A stretch of 32,621 bases of DNA from Opitutus sp. GAS368. GTDB taxonomy: Bacteria; Verrucomicrobiota; Verrucomicrobiia; Opitutales; Opitutaceae. Below, piece after piece: positions 1 through 9,053 of the stretch. Position numbers and translations under genes: made by a program. Under the pieces are notes generated by a model, which saw nothing but the letters and a program-made list of their open reading frames with translations, was not told the origin of the DNA and searched no databases. The stretch lies in contig CAMBVX010000029.1 in NCBI GenBank assembly GCA_945871085.1, positions 1-32,621 of the forward strand, in the 5' to 3' direction. Numbering within the stretch: position 1 is the stretch's first letter; the number at the start of each line of letters is the position of its first letter.

Positions 1-1259
1 TTCGGTTCCTTTTTCTTCAGTGGGCGGCTGATGAGCATCTGCAGTTTCGAGTTCGGGTGCGTGAGCGTGCCGCTCAGGACTTCGGCCTCGGTGAAACGTG
101 CCATGAGAATTTCACCGTCGGTCGCGCGATTGCGGTCGTAGGAAATATAAAGCGTGCCGTCGGGTGCCTGAAAACCGTCCGGATAAGAAAGGCCTTTGCG
201 CTCGTCGAGCATGAGCCCGCCCTGCCACGTGAGACCCTCGTCGGCCGAGAGCCACGCCGTGAGCTGCGATCGACCTTCATGAGCGTCGATCGTTTTGCCA
301 TGCTTGATGAGAAGGATCCGGCCCGACGCGAGGCGGCGGATGTGGAAGCGGGCCACCGGATGCTTGAAAGGCGGAAAGGTTGGCTCCGTCCAGGTGTGGC
401 CCGCATCCGCCGAGAAGGACTGCATCGTCCCGTCGCCGGTTCGAGCCAGCATCCAGAGGCGACCATCCTTCAACTCCACGAACATGTGCTCGTCCCAGCT
501 CGGCTTCGGAAAACGGACGTTCCCCCGTCGGGTCCACGATTTCCCCTGATCGGAGGAAACGTAGACGTTGGCCCCACGGAGCGGCGCGAGGTCGGCGTTG
601 GCATGCCGCATCGGCCCCATTCCGGGCATGTTTGGAAACTCCACGGGGAGCAACCACTCGCCGCTGGCGAGGACGGTCGGCTTGTTCAGCACCGCTCCGT
701 GACAAAGGCGATAGGGCTGGGACCAGGTCGGGTTTTCGGCATCGGGATTTTCACAGATTGCGATCCAGACGCCCTGCCGGCCGTCGTAGTGGTTCATCGT
801 CTGATCGAAGAAGAACCAGAGCCGCCCGCGCGGATCGGTCCAGAGGTTGCCCACGATGACGCTGCGCGGGATCGGAAGATGCGGGGCCTGGCTGTCGATG
901 ACGAGGCGCGGCTTTGACCAGGTCGCGCCATCATCGTCGCTGGTGGCCGCCACCATGAACGCCTTCGGGCCGTCCTCGCCGGCGACCCATGCCGCCCAGA
1001 GCCGGCCGCCTGGGGTGCGGGCGATGCCGATCGTCATGCCATAGTCGAGCTGGTCGTAGTCGTACTGCGGCAACGGCGCGGTGTTAAGCCGCGGCGGCAC
1101 GAGGGAAAGATCGGCGACCTTTTGGAGCACGGCCAGTTCGAGGGCGGGGATCCGCTGGCGTTCGGCGGCGAGAATTTCGGGCAGATTTGGCGCGCGATCC
1201 TGGCCGACGAGCGACCAAGGCATCAACAGGCACGGTAGCAGAAGGCGAAGTGGCGTCAT
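1..1259 (-). CDS. Secreted BNR/Asp-box propeller protein (sialidase-like), 3' end off window
   Basis: Reading the minus strand from an ATG at 1257-1259 gives an open frame of 419 codons with no stop before the left edge, so the C-terminus is missing. The N-terminus (MTPLRLLLPCLLMPWSLVGQ) is a signal peptide, so the product is exported. Four Asp-boxes (S-x-D-x-G-x-T-W type) lie near residues 107-114, 235-242, 283-290 and 338-345, as expected of a six-bladed sialidase-fold propeller. The blocks RRLASG, SYPDGFQ and YDRNR recur in the genes at 4547-5770 and, less exactly, 29650-30912, so these three form one subfamily. It follows TBDR1 on the same strand after 72 bases and is probably co-transcribed with it. 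The family is known as BNR_2/sialidase-like. The real substrate cannot be read from sequence and no sialic-acid catabolism gene is nearby. Confidence 0.88.
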   Translation of the reverse strand, partial: MTPLRLLLPCLLMPWSLVGQDRAPNLPEILAAERQRIPALELAVLQKVADLSLVPPRLNTAPLPQYDYDQLDYGMTIGIARTPGGRLWAAWVAGEDGPKAFMVAATSDDDGATWSKPRLVIDSQAPHLPIPRSVIVGNLWTDPRGRLWFFFDQTMNHYDGRQGVWIAICENPDAENPTWSQPYRLCHGAVLNKPTVLASGEWLLPVEFPNMPGMGPMRHANADLAPLRGANVYVSSDQGKSWTRRGNVRFPKPSWDEHMFVELKDGRLWMLARTGDGTMQSFSADAGHTWTEPTFPPFKHPVARFHIRRLASGRILLIKHGKTIDAHEGRSQLTAWLSADEGLTWQGGLMLDERKGLSYPDGFQAPDGTLYISYDRNRATDGEILMARFTEAEVLSGTLTHPNSKLQMLISRPLKKKEP

Positions 1260-1331
1260 TGGAAGGATTGGTAAAATGGAATCAAAAGGTGCCTTTGACA
1301 CGATCGTCGGTTCGGGCCACGGCGGGGTCGT

Positions 1332-4300
1332 TCACCATGTTCCACGGAGGCCGAATTCCAACCGCGGATCGAGATAGTCCTGCCGGTTGAGGAGGAATCC
1401 GTTTTGCGTGTTCTCGATCGGGGCGTTGAACAGATTGCGAATCTGAACGAACGGGACGACGCGACGCGAAAAGCTGTATTCCATCCGCAGATCCACAGTG
1501 GTGCGCGGCTTCATTTGGGTCCGCGTGTTCGTGTACGTCAACGCCCCGCCGGTGTAGCGCACGTCGGAACGCGAGATGCCACGGAGCGTTTTGCCGGCGT
1601 GATTGAGGCTGAGCATCGTGGAGAATCCCTTCCGGCGCCAGTTCAGCGCGAGGTTGTATTGCCGCGTCACGGCGTCCAATTCGAGCGAGTGGCGGACCTG
1701 CTCGACGAGCGCTCGGTTCTGCTCAGGATTGCCGGCGACCAACACCTGTTGCGTCACGATGGGCCCGACGTCGATGAACGTGGCGTTGGCCTGTACGCCG
1801 AGCGTGTTCAGCGGCGCGGGGAGGAAACCGAGCGTCTGCGAATACATCAGCTCGAGTCCGGAGTAGCGGCCGGGTTCGGCGACGTTGAACCGCGTGACGA
1901 CATCGTAGTCGGACGGGGCGCCGGACAGGCTGCCGTCGTTGAGCTCAAGTTCGGCGGCGAGTTCCCGGGTGAGCGAGCGCGTGGCTTGCACGATGTAGTT
2001 GCGAAAATCCTTCCGAAACAGCGACGCGCCCAGCATGCCGGACTGCCCGAAGTGATACTCGTATCCAAGATCGTAGTTCGTGATTTCATAAGGACGCAGC
2101 GCGGGATTGGTGAGGCTCACCCGGCCGCGCGCGCCCGCCGGCGTCGGTTCCGTGATCGTGAGCGTGCTCGGCAGGAGATCGCCGTAGTTGGGCAGCCCGA
2201 TGGATTGTGCGGTGGCGGCACGGAAGATGTGGTTGGGTGTGACGGCATACTTCGCGTTGAGCGAAAAATAGTTGTCGCGGTGGCTGAAGTTGCCGACTGC
2301 GCGCAGGAAACGGTTTTCGTTTTTCGAGGTGATTTCCTCGTGCCGCACGCCGGTGACGACGAGGAGGCCCTTGGTCGGCCGGAGATCGAAGCGCGCATAG
2401 GCGCCCTGCACGGTTTCGTCGAAGCGCGGCAGCGCGTTCGTGTCGTAGGTCTGCAGCGGCAGGTGGCCGTACAGTTCGTAGGCGCGCTTCATGTTGATCC
2501 AGGCGACGGTGCCGGGCTGGCCGAGCGGCGCGGGGGCGGCCGACCAGATCGCATCGGTCAGCGCCAGCATGCCGGGACCGGCGGGAACCGTCGGATCGAC
2601 GGGCGTGCGCCGGTTGAATTGTTCGCTCGTCCGCAACTTCGAGTCCTGGCGGGCTCCGATTTGCGCGGTGAACGGAATCCGCGCGACCTCGAAGGGCTTG
2701 CTCAGGTCGACCGCGACGCCTTGCCGCGTGTCCCATGCGCTGCGAGGCAGGGTGAACATCCGCGAGACACTGAAACGCGAATTGTCGTTGAGCTGCACGG
2801 GCGTGCCGCCCGCCACCATGGTGACCCCCGGCACTAGCGCGCCGAGGTTGGAGAGGTTGATGGTGACGTTCGCCAAGCCGGAGTCGACCTGCCCGAAGTA
2901 GCCCTCGGTGATGTCGCTGTAACGGTTGTCGGCCTTGTTCCAATAGATGTCGGAGGTCAGCTTCAGGCCGGCGCCAAATTCATGTTTCAGCGACGCGTTG
3001 CTGGTATAGGTGGTGCCGGCTTTGCGCTTTTGCTCCATGCGGTTGAGCAGGCGTCCGACGCCGTTCGTCGAGCCGGCTGACATCGTGTGCACGGGAGTCT
3101 GGCCCAGTGCCAGCGTCGGATGATTGCCGACGATGATCGCGTAGAGGTGATGCGACCACGGCATGTCGAACCAATTCCAGGAACCGCCGACACTGACGGT
3201 CGTGCGCGGGCCGGCACGCCAATCGACGCGGCCGGACGCGCTGCGGCGCGTGTTGATCGCGTAGTCGGTGTAGAAGTTCCACTCGGTCGGCGAGGGATCG
3301 GTGGGCAGTCCGCCCGAACCGGGATTGAAGGTGTAGACGTACGCGCTGCGCTCCATCATCCGGATGTTCTCGTAATTCCGCAGTCCAACATAAAAACCCA
3401 GGTTCTCGCGGAGGCGCATGGTGAGATCGAGTTCGGCGTTGGGCCGGGTCATCGTCGTGCGCTCGCCGGTGAGAGGTGAGAGTCCCTTGAGCTGCGTGGC
3501 GTGCCGCTCGCCGGGGGTGGAGAAAAACACGCGGTAGCGGAAGAGCGTGTCGCGCCGGTCGAACGCGCTCTTCGTCACGAGATTCACCGAGCCGCCCGCG
3601 TTGGTGGCCGGTTTGTCGGGCGTCAGCGTTTTGAAAACCTCGACCGTCTCGATGTTGCTCACGGAGATCTGTTCGAACTCGAAGCGACGCTCGGTGCCGC
3701 CGGAACTCGCACTGGCGACGGGGTTGTTGTCCATCGTGACGGTGGTGAGTGACGGGCTCAGTCCGCGCAGCGAGAGCGCGCGGGCGTCGTCGGCCGAATA
3801 GTCGAGACCGACGCCTGGCAGAAACTTCAGGTAGTCGGCGACGTTGCCGTTGAAGATGTCGCCGAACTGATCTCCGGCCGCGACGATGCGGGAGTCGCTG
3901 GCGGCCTTTTGCAGGGCGATCGCCTTGGACATGCCCTCCCGGGTGCCGCTGACGCGGAACTCGTCGAGCTGCACCACGTCGGTGCCCATGCGGATGGTCG
4001 GGTTGGCCGGGCGGTCGGAGGAGACTGTGACGGAGAGCGTCGAGCGGGCCAGGCCTGGATACGAGACGGCGAGCTGAACCTCGCCTGGGGTGAGCCCGCG
4101 GATCGTGAAGCGGCCATTGCGATCGGTGGTGGCGGTCAGCGTGGAGCCGGCGACGCTGACCTCGGCACCTTCCAAGTAGGCCGATGTACCGCCGTCGATC
4201 ACGGTGCCGATAATGGCAGTGCCGGCGGCGGTCTGGGCGTAGGCGATGGAATCGAGGAGTCGGCTGGAAACGAGAGCGAAGACACAAAGGATGAGTCGCG

Positions 4301-4349
4301 AAAAGCGGCGCGTTTCGCCGGGCTGAAAGAAAGGATGAGTGATGTTCAT
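1332..4349 (-). CDS. TonB-dependent receptor with carboxypeptidase-regulatory-like N-domain (TBDR1)
   Basis: An outer-membrane active transporter of 1005 residues. The ATG at 4349 (MNITHPFF) is preferred; an in-frame GTG five codons upstream is possible. A long signal peptide ends near AYAQ (about residue 39). It is followed by a CarboxypepD_reg-like beta-sandwich (about 45-125), a TonB-box-like stretch VVQLDEFRVSG and a plug domain with FLPGVGLDYS, LSLRGLSP and VEVFKTLTPDKPATNAGGSV. The 22-strand barrel ends in an aromatic residue (LRGTW), the usual assembly signal. This architecture is typical of glycan-uptake TBDRs; no SusD partner is present. Propeller genes flank it on both sides: one downstream on the same strand (1-1259) and one divergent (4547-5770). 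An operator-like CGTAAATCGTTACG sits 105 bases upstream. The transported substrate is unknown. Confidence 0.93.
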   Translation of the reverse strand: MNITHPFFQPGETRRFSRLILCVFALVSSRLLDSIAYAQTAAGTAIIGTVIDGGTSAYLEGAEVSVAGSTLTATTDRNGRFTIRGLTPGEVQLAVSYPGLARSTLSVTVSSDRPANPTIRMGTDVVQLDEFRVSGTREGMSKAIALQKAASDSRIVAAGDQFGDIFNGNVADYLKFLPGVGLDYSADDARALSLRGLSPSLTTVTMDNNPVASASSGGTERRFEFEQISVSNIETVEVFKTLTPDKPATNAGGSVNLVTKSAFDRRDTLFRYRVFFSTPGERHATQLKGLSPLTGERTTMTRPNAELDLTMRLRENLGFYVGLRNYENIRMMERSAYVYTFNPGSGGLPTDPSPTEWNFYTDYAINTRRSASGRVDWRAGPRTTVSVGGSWNWFDMPWSHHLYAIIVGNHPTLALGQTPVHTMSAGSTNGVGRLLNRMEQKRKAGTTYTSNASLKHEFGAGLKLTSDIYWNKADNRYSDITEGYFGQVDSGLANVTINLSNLGALVPGVTMVAGGTPVQLNDNSRFSVSRMFTLPRSAWDTRQGVAVDLSKPFEVARIPFTAQIGARQDSKLRTSEQFNRRTPVDPTVPAGPGMLALTDAIWSAAPAPLGQPGTVAWINMKRAYELYGHLPLQTYDTNALPRFDETVQGAYARFDLRPTKGLLVVTGVRHEEITSKNENRFLRAVGNFSHRDNYFSLNAKYAVTPNHIFRAATAQSIGLPNYGDLLPSTLTITEPTPAGARGRVSLTNPALRPYEITNYDLGYEYHFGQSGMLGASLFRKDFRNYIVQATRSLTRELAAELELNDGSLSGAPSDYDVVTRFNVAEPGRYSGLELMYSQTLGFLPAPLNTLGVQANATFIDVGPIVTQQVLVAGNPEQNRALVEQVRHSLELDAVTRQYNLALNWRRKGFSTMLSLNHAGKTLRGISRSDVRYTGGALTYTNTRTQMKPRTTVDLRMEYSFSRRVVPFVQIRNLFNAPIENTQNGFLLNRQDYLDPRLEFGLRGTW

Positions 4350-4453
4350 GGCAGGGTTGGTCACGGGGGTGGTCGACGGCGTCGGTCTCCGCGGAGGTGC
4401 GATGTCGGTTGGAATGCTGATCGGGCGGCAGCGCGGAGTGAAGCAAGTCGCTA

Positions 4454-4467
4454 CGTAAATCGTTACG
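4454..4467 (-). promoter_or_regulatory. Operator-like site CGTAAATCGTTACG between TBDR1 and BNR gene
   Basis: This imperfect palindrome (CGTAA-ATCG-TTACG) lies in the 197-base gap between divergent genes, 105 bases from the TBDR1 start and 80 from the start at 4547. The same 14 bases occur at 11561-11574 and 31026-31039, and the right half at 29583-29593. Each is in the same orientation and 100-125 bases upstream of a minus-strand gene. A LacI-type regulator is encoded at 31237-32268. Binding is inferred. Confidence 0.55.
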
Positions 4468-4546
4468 TGGTGGCTCGGGATTTAACGATGTTCGCCACTT
4501 CAAGCTGGGTGGAACGGGCGGGGGCGTTACGTTTGGCGAGCACCCC

Positions 4547-5770
4547 ATGCGTATTCCTGCGGCCTTCGTCGTTTCGATCCTCGCGTTTGGCTGCATGACG
4601 CGGACGGCCCCTGCGGCGGAATCCAGCGGCGGCGCCCTGGCTTCGCACCTGGACCATTCGCTGGAGGCAATCCCGGTCAATCATGCGCCCGGTCCGGAAT
4701 ACTCCGAGCGGGTGCTGAACTACGCGATGTCCCGCGGCATCGAGCAGACCCGCGGCGGCCGGATGTGGGCGGCCTGGGTGGCGGGAGGCGACAACGATCG
4801 CGCCTTTATCGTCGCGGCCACAAGCGACGATCGCGGGGTGACCTGGTCGAAACCGCGCTTCGTCCTTCATTCAAAGGATCCTGAAGACGTTCCCCTCCGT
4901 CGCCGCGCGCGCGTGAGCAATTTCTGGGCGGACCCGGCGGGGCGGCTGTGGTTTTTCTACGACCAGTCGATGGCGTCCTTCGATGGCCGGGCCGGGCTCT
5001 GGGCGATCACCTGCGACAATCCCGATGCGGCGCGGCCGTCGTGGTCGGCACCGCGCCGGATTTGGCACGGCTCGATGTTGAACAAACCCATCGTGCTGAA
5101 GAACGGGGACTGGCTGGCACCGGTCACGCTGTGGTCGCGCAACAAGATCTCCGCGCCCCTGCGGGATGCGTATCGGGAACTCGATGCCGAGCGGATGGCG
5201 CACGCGTTCGTCTCGACCGATCGGGGCGCGACCTGGCAGCGGCGCGGCGGAGTGCGCATACCCGAGACGGACTTCGACGAACACATGCTGGTGGAGCTGC
5301 GCGACGGCCGGATCTGGCTGCTGGCGCGCTCCGCCCGGGGCATCGCAGAGAGTTTCTCGGCGGACGGCGGGCGGACGTGGAGCGAACCGAAGGTGCGTTT
5401 TCCGCACGTGAGTTCACGCTTTTTTATCCGTCGGCTCGCGTCGGGAAATCTGCTGCTGGTGAGGCACGGCCACCTGAACGAGCGGACCGCCGGCCGTTCC
5501 CACCTGCGGGCGTTTTTGTCGGAGGATGACGGTGCCACGTGGAAGGGCGGCCTGTTGCTCGACGAACGGGAGCTCGTTTCCTACCCCGATGGTTTTCAAG
5601 GAACCGACGGCACGCTCCACGTGATGTACGATCACGATCGCGCGAACGCCCGGGAGATCCTGATGGCGCGATTCACGGAGGCGAACGTGCTCGCCGGTGG
5701 TTTTGCCGGTCGCGACGCGCAAGCCCGCATGCGAGTGCACAAAGCCATGGGCCCCTCGGCTGCGCCCTGA
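4547..5770 (+). CDS. Secreted BNR/Asp-box propeller protein (sialidase-like)
   Basis: A 407-residue protein with a signal peptide (MRIPAAFVVSILAFGCMTRT, cleavage near APAAE). Asp-boxes are at 93-100 (SDDRGVTW), 223-230 (STDRGATW), 271-278 (SADGGRTW) and 325-332 (SEDDGATW), which fits a sialidase-fold propeller acting outside the cytoplasm. The C-terminal blocks SYPDGFQ (345-351) and YDHDR (361-365) match the partial gene at 1-1259, with which it also shares the N-terminal block GGRMWAAWVAG. These two genes are close paralogues flanking TBDR1. It is transcribed away from TBDR1 and may share the operator-like site at 4454-4467. Hydrolase or lyase activity on a glycan is a family-based inference; the Arg triad of true sialidases could not be confirmed by eye. 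Confidence 0.9.
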   Translation: MRIPAAFVVSILAFGCMTRTAPAAESSGGALASHLDHSLEAIPVNHAPGPEYSERVLNYAMSRGIEQTRGGRMWAAWVAGGDNDRAFIVAATSDDRGVTWSKPRFVLHSKDPEDVPLRRRARVSNFWADPAGRLWFFYDQSMASFDGRAGLWAITCDNPDAARPSWSAPRRIWHGSMLNKPIVLKNGDWLAPVTLWSRNKISAPLRDAYRELDAERMAHAFVSTDRGATWQRRGGVRIPETDFDEHMLVELRDGRIWLLARSARGIAESFSADGGRTWSEPKVRFPHVSSRFFIRRLASGNLLLVRHGHLNERTAGRSHLRAFLSEDDGATWKGGLLLDERELVSYPDGFQGTDGTLHVMYDHDRANAREILMARFTEANVLAGGFAGRDAQARMRVHKAMGPSAAP

Positions 5771-5909
5771 TTCGGGCGGCGCGACATCGAACATTTTGCG
5801 GGAGTCGTGGGCATGCCGTTCGGACTTGGCCGGGCGGTCGATGATCGGTTCGTCCCGCGATGGTCCCGCGTCCGAACACTGATCGCCCCCCGTTGGCTTG
5901 TCCGTGACG

Positions 5910-7145
5910 CTACGGCGCCGCCAGCGGCGGCAACTTCGCGCCGTAGTAAACCGCGCGGTGCCGGTTGTCGTCGAAAGCGAAGTGCAGGTACGTCCGGTCG
6001 CGGCTGACGAATCCGTCCGGATAGTTCATGCGGCCCTGCGGGCCGTCCGACGACTCCTTCACCAACACCCGGCGGTACGGCCAGGTCTTCATGCCGTCGA
6101 AGCTCACCCACAGGGCCAGCGGGCTGCGGTGCTTCGGATTCGGATTGTGCACGAGCGCCACGCTATCACCGCCGAGTCCGTAGATCGTCGCCTTCGAACC
6201 CGGATTGGGAATGTCAGTCTTCCGGGCTTGCTCGGGCCAGGTGCGGCCGCCATCGCGCGATTCCGCGTAATAGAGCACGCCGCCCAGCCGGTCGGCCCGG
6301 ATGATCATCGCGATCCGTCCGTCACTGAGCTCGACGAGGTTGTTCTCCGCGAACCCGCTGTGGTCCTCGTCGTCGGTGAGCTTGATGTTGCCATGTTCGG
6401 ACCACGTGCGGCCGCGGTCGGAGCTGATCAACACGCCGTTGCGCGAGCGCCGCACGGCATCGGTGCGCGTGTTCGGTTCCGGCTGGCCGTCGCGCCGTGC
6501 GACGTGGTGCTGGAACGGCAGCAGGATCCGGCCGTCGCGCGTCACGATGTGGTTGCGGACATACGTCTTGTTTTGCAACCGGCCCGGCACGAGCTGCGGC
6601 ACGCTCCACGTGCGGCAGCCGTCGGTGCTCTCGCTCAGCCACGATTTCCAGCCGGCGCGGTGCCCGTCGTGCGTGGAGAAATACAGCACCGCGCGATCGC
6701 GCAGGACCATCAATTCGCTCGGTGACTGCGCGAGCTGCAGGCCCGTCCGCTCGAGCGGGAGCTTTGCCGGGGCCATCGGCGTCCAGGTCTTTCCCTGGTC
6801 GCGGCTGTAGGTGATCGTCACATGATTCTCCGGCGCCGGTTCGTGGTCCCCGCCGCCGCGCATGACCATCACCCAAGTGCCATCCGGCAGCTCGCGCAGC
6901 GCGGTGTCGCAGACCATGCTGTTGGGCTTCTGGCCGTCGAAGATCAGGGTCGTGCGGTCGTGCCGGGCGTCCTCGGTCACCTGGCGCGCGTGGTCCGCGG
7001 CGCCCGCCGTCACCCCAGTGGCGCAAAGGAAGAGGAGGAAAATGGAGCGGGTCACGATCGTTGCCGGAAGGAAACGGAATTCTCCGGCGGCAGGGGTTTT
7101 CGGTTGGATGGGGATTTCAGAGAGGGATTTGGCGGGGAAAATCAT
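5910..7145 (-). CDS. Secreted BNR/Asp-box propeller protein (sialidase-like), divergent member
   Basis: A 411-residue frame from the ATG at 7145. A GTG at 7055 gives a tighter signal peptide ([20 protein letters not shown]) and could be the true start (381 residues). No Shine-Dalgarno sequence decides between them. Five Asp-box-type repeats are visible: [32 protein letters not shown] and SFDGMKTW. The C-terminal [20 protein letters not shown] corresponds to the YPDGFQ...YD block of the other BNR genes but has diverged. It starts 80 bases after the glycosidase-like gene at 7225-8886 and is the last gene of the TBDR2 operon. It converges on the gene at 4547-5770 across 139 bases in which I see no clear terminator. 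Specificity is unknown. Confidence 0.87.
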   Translation of the reverse strand: MIFPAKSLSEIPIQPKTPAAGEFRFLPATIVTRSIFLLFLCATGVTAGAADHARQVTEDARHDRTTLIFDGQKPNSMVCDTALRELPDGTWVMVMRGGGDHEPAPENHVTITYSRDQGKTWTPMAPAKLPLERTGLQLAQSPSELMVLRDRAVLYFSTHDGHRAGWKSWLSESTDGCRTWSVPQLVPGRLQNKTYVRNHIVTRDGRILLPFQHHVARRDGQPEPNTRTDAVRRSRNGVLISSDRGRTWSEHGNIKLTDDEDHSGFAENNLVELSDGRIAMIIRADRLGGVLYYAESRDGGRTWPEQARKTDIPNPGSKATIYGLGGDSVALVHNPNPKHRSPLALWVSFDGMKTWPYRRVLVKESSDGPQGRMNYPDGFVSRDRTYLHFAFDDNRHRAVYYGAKLPPLAAP

Positions 7146-7224
7146 GGGAGCGCACCGTCGGTCCGGCAGACGAGCGCAGTGGGGGTGATGATCCAGTGCG
7201 GTTGGAGGTGGGCGTAGCGTTTGA

Positions 7225-8886
7225 TCATCGTGGCGGGGCCGCGAGAGCGGCCGAACCCACCGTGTCGATCACACCGGGATAACCCGGACCGCCGGCGGCG
7301 ACGTAGCCCCGGCTGGCACCTGAAGCATCCGGGCTCACCCAAAAGGCGTAGAGGCTGCCACGTGTGAGGTGGAAGCGAAAGCGCACGGGCCTGCCACGCA
7401 GCGGCGCCAGATCGGCCGCGCCGTTCCAGCGAATCGGCTGCAACGTTTTGTCCGCGGAGACGGGCACGCAGTTCTCGCGGGTGAAGGGAGCGATCGACGC
7501 ACCATTTTCGTCGAGCACCTCGGCGCGCAATTCGCCGCCGGCGGGTACGGCCGCGTTTACGAAGATCTGGCGACCGCTGAAGGTGACCGGCCGCGTCGTC
7601 AGCGTGCCGGCGTTGCCCTTGGCGTCCATCGATGCGAAGCCATCGCGGCGCAACACCGCCATCCCGACACTTGCACCGGTGTACATCCCCCGATGTCCGT
7701 CGGGTGCGACGCCCGAGTAGGCGCAGTACGGGAAATATAATTGGTCGCCGACCACGAGACACACGCCCGTCGTGGTGTGCACGTATCCACGATCCCAGTC
7801 GCCGTCGCGCTGCGTCGGGGCGATAAACGCGCGCCGATCCGGACGGGCCCAGTGAAAGCCGTCGCGGCTGAAGCCGATTTTCAACTCGGTGAATTTCGGA
7901 AACAGGCCCAGCTCGCAGATGCTGTTTCTCGGGCCGAGCAGAATCTGAAACGCGCCGAGCATGATGCTCTCGTAGGCGACGGCGCTGAGGCTGTAGAGCT
8001 GCGGGGTGTCGCCGATTTTCGGGTCCGGCTTGTCGAGATCGTCCGCGTCGGCCCAGTGGACGGAGCGGTCGAAGGCGGCGGCCTGGCCGTAAACCGGACT
8101 CTCGGCGTAGGAGCGGTTCCGACCGTGCGGACCGCCGCGTTTGATGCTGTAGACCCAGACGCGCCGGAACGGATTGTAGAAAAACGAGCAGTAGTCGCCG
8201 GCCTTGCCGGCCGCGGTCTCGTTCAGGACGCGACCGTCGTCCGCGATCGTGGAAAGGAAATGCGACTGCCGTTTCCCGGTATGGTCGGCCAGGAATTTCA
8301 CGCGTTCGGACGGGTTGGTGGCGGTGGTGTCGAGCCACACGGAATTGTCGCCGCCGACGTGGGCGGAGTTTCGCGCGAGGATCAGATTCCCGCCGGCGAG
8401 GCCGAGATTCGGGCGCTCCCAGTTAATCGCATCGCGGCTGGTGGCGAGGGCGAGCCCGCCGCGCCAGTCGGCTGTGTACCACATCTTGAACAAGGCCGCG
8501 GCGGGATCGTAGAAGACACCGCCGTGGCCGAGATAGGTGACGGCGCGCTGGCCGTCGGCGGGGCCGATTTCATCCGGCGTGGTGGGCTTGAACACGGGGT
8601 TGCCCTCATATTTCCGCGCAAGGTGGAACGTGCGCGTGAGATTGGTTTCAGCGATCAGGAAATCGTCGACGAAGAGCTGGCGGCCCACGTCGATGGGGAT
8701 CACGGCCGGCGGGGCCTTCAGATACGGCACCGGCATGACCTCGCGCGATTTCGGATCGCGGGTTTTGACCGGCCACTCCGCGGGGAGCCGGATGCCGTTG
8801 TGGAGCAATTCGCCGGCCGGCTCGGCGGCGGCGCAGAGAAGTACTGAAGCGACGCCAAAGTGGAGGAGGGAAAAAAATTTGGTCAT
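7225..8886 (-). CDS. Secreted five-bladed-propeller glycosidase-like protein (GH32/GH43-like fold)
   Basis: 553 residues from the ATG at 8886. The signal peptide ([20 protein letters not shown]) is directly followed by [11 protein letters not shown]. An N-terminal block [17 protein letters not shown] precedes a propeller region with motifs such as [17 protein letters not shown] and [17 protein letters not shown]-terminal beta-sandwich-like part contains [16 protein letters not shown] and ends [11 protein letters not shown]. The whole architecture recurs in the gene at 16748-18478, so the two are paralogues in different operons. Similar proteins are common in Planctomycetota and Verrucomicrobiota, where they are usually called glycosyl hydrolases or hypothetical proteins. 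It lies between TBDR2 (gap 167 bases with repeats) and a BNR gene, which points to polysaccharide breakdown at the cell surface or in the periplasm. The catalytic acids were not identified. Confidence 0.84.
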   Translation of the reverse strand: MTKFFSLLHFGVASVLLCAAAEPAGELLHNGIRLPAEWPVKTRDPKSREVMPVPYLKAPPAVIPIDVGRQLFVDDFLIAETNLTRTFHLARKYEGNPVFKPTTPDEIGPADGQRAVTYLGHGGVFYDPAAALFKMWYTADWRGGLALATSRDAINWERPNLGLAGGNLILARNSAHVGGDNSVWLDTTATNPSERVKFLADHTGKRQSHFLSTIADDGRVLNETAAGKAGDYCSFFYNPFRRVWVYSIKRGGPHGRNRSYAESPVYGQAAAFDRSVHWADADDLDKPDPKIGDTPQLYSLSAVAYESIMLGAFQILLGPRNSICELGLFPKFTELKIGFSRDGFHWARPDRRAFIAPTQRDGDWDRGYVHTTTGVCLVVGDQLYFPYCAYSGVAPDGHRGMYTGASVGMAVLRRDGFASMDAKGNAGTLTTRPVTFSGRQIFVNAAVPAGGELRAEVLDENGASIAPFTRENCVPVSADKTLQPIRWNGAADLAPLRGRPVRFRFHLTRGSLYAFWVSPDASGASRGYVAAGGPGYPGVIDTVGSAALAAPPR

Positions 8887-8900
8887 AAAACTCCGCCCCG

Positions 8901-9029
8901 GTAGCTGCGAGCGCCAGCGAGTGGACTCCGCTCGCTCACGCTCGCAGCTACGGAAGGTCGGGGCGCAACGAAATAACTGTGACGCAACGCGGGATGCACG
9001 GGCAACCACTCGCTGGCGCTCGCAGCTAC
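8901..9029. repeat. REP-like triplet of GTAGCTGCGAGCG units
   Basis: Three copies of one unit fill the gap between TBDR2 and the glycosidase-like gene. The unit at 8901-8924 starts GTAGCTGCGAGCGCCAGCGA. A perfect 24-base reverse complement lies at 9006-9029. A diverged inverted copy ends at 8951, so 8901-8951 alone can fold with a 13-base outer stem. In a transcript this could act as a processing or stability hairpin. Confidence 0.8.
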
Positions 9030-9053
9030 GGAAAATGGAATGGAGTTTCATCA

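Noticed and set aside
57-917. Long plus-strand reading frame of 286 codons at the left end
   Set aside because: It is antisense to the BNR propeller gene at 1-1259, which has a signal peptide and four Asp-boxes; the plus-strand product shows no domain and is an effect of high GC codon use.
1404-2837. 477-codon plus-strand frame
   Set aside because: Antisense to TBDR1; low-complexity Arg/Val-rich product without recognisable motifs.
5771-5909. Bidirectional terminator between the convergent BNR genes
   Set aside because: No stem with a following T-run was found on either strand.
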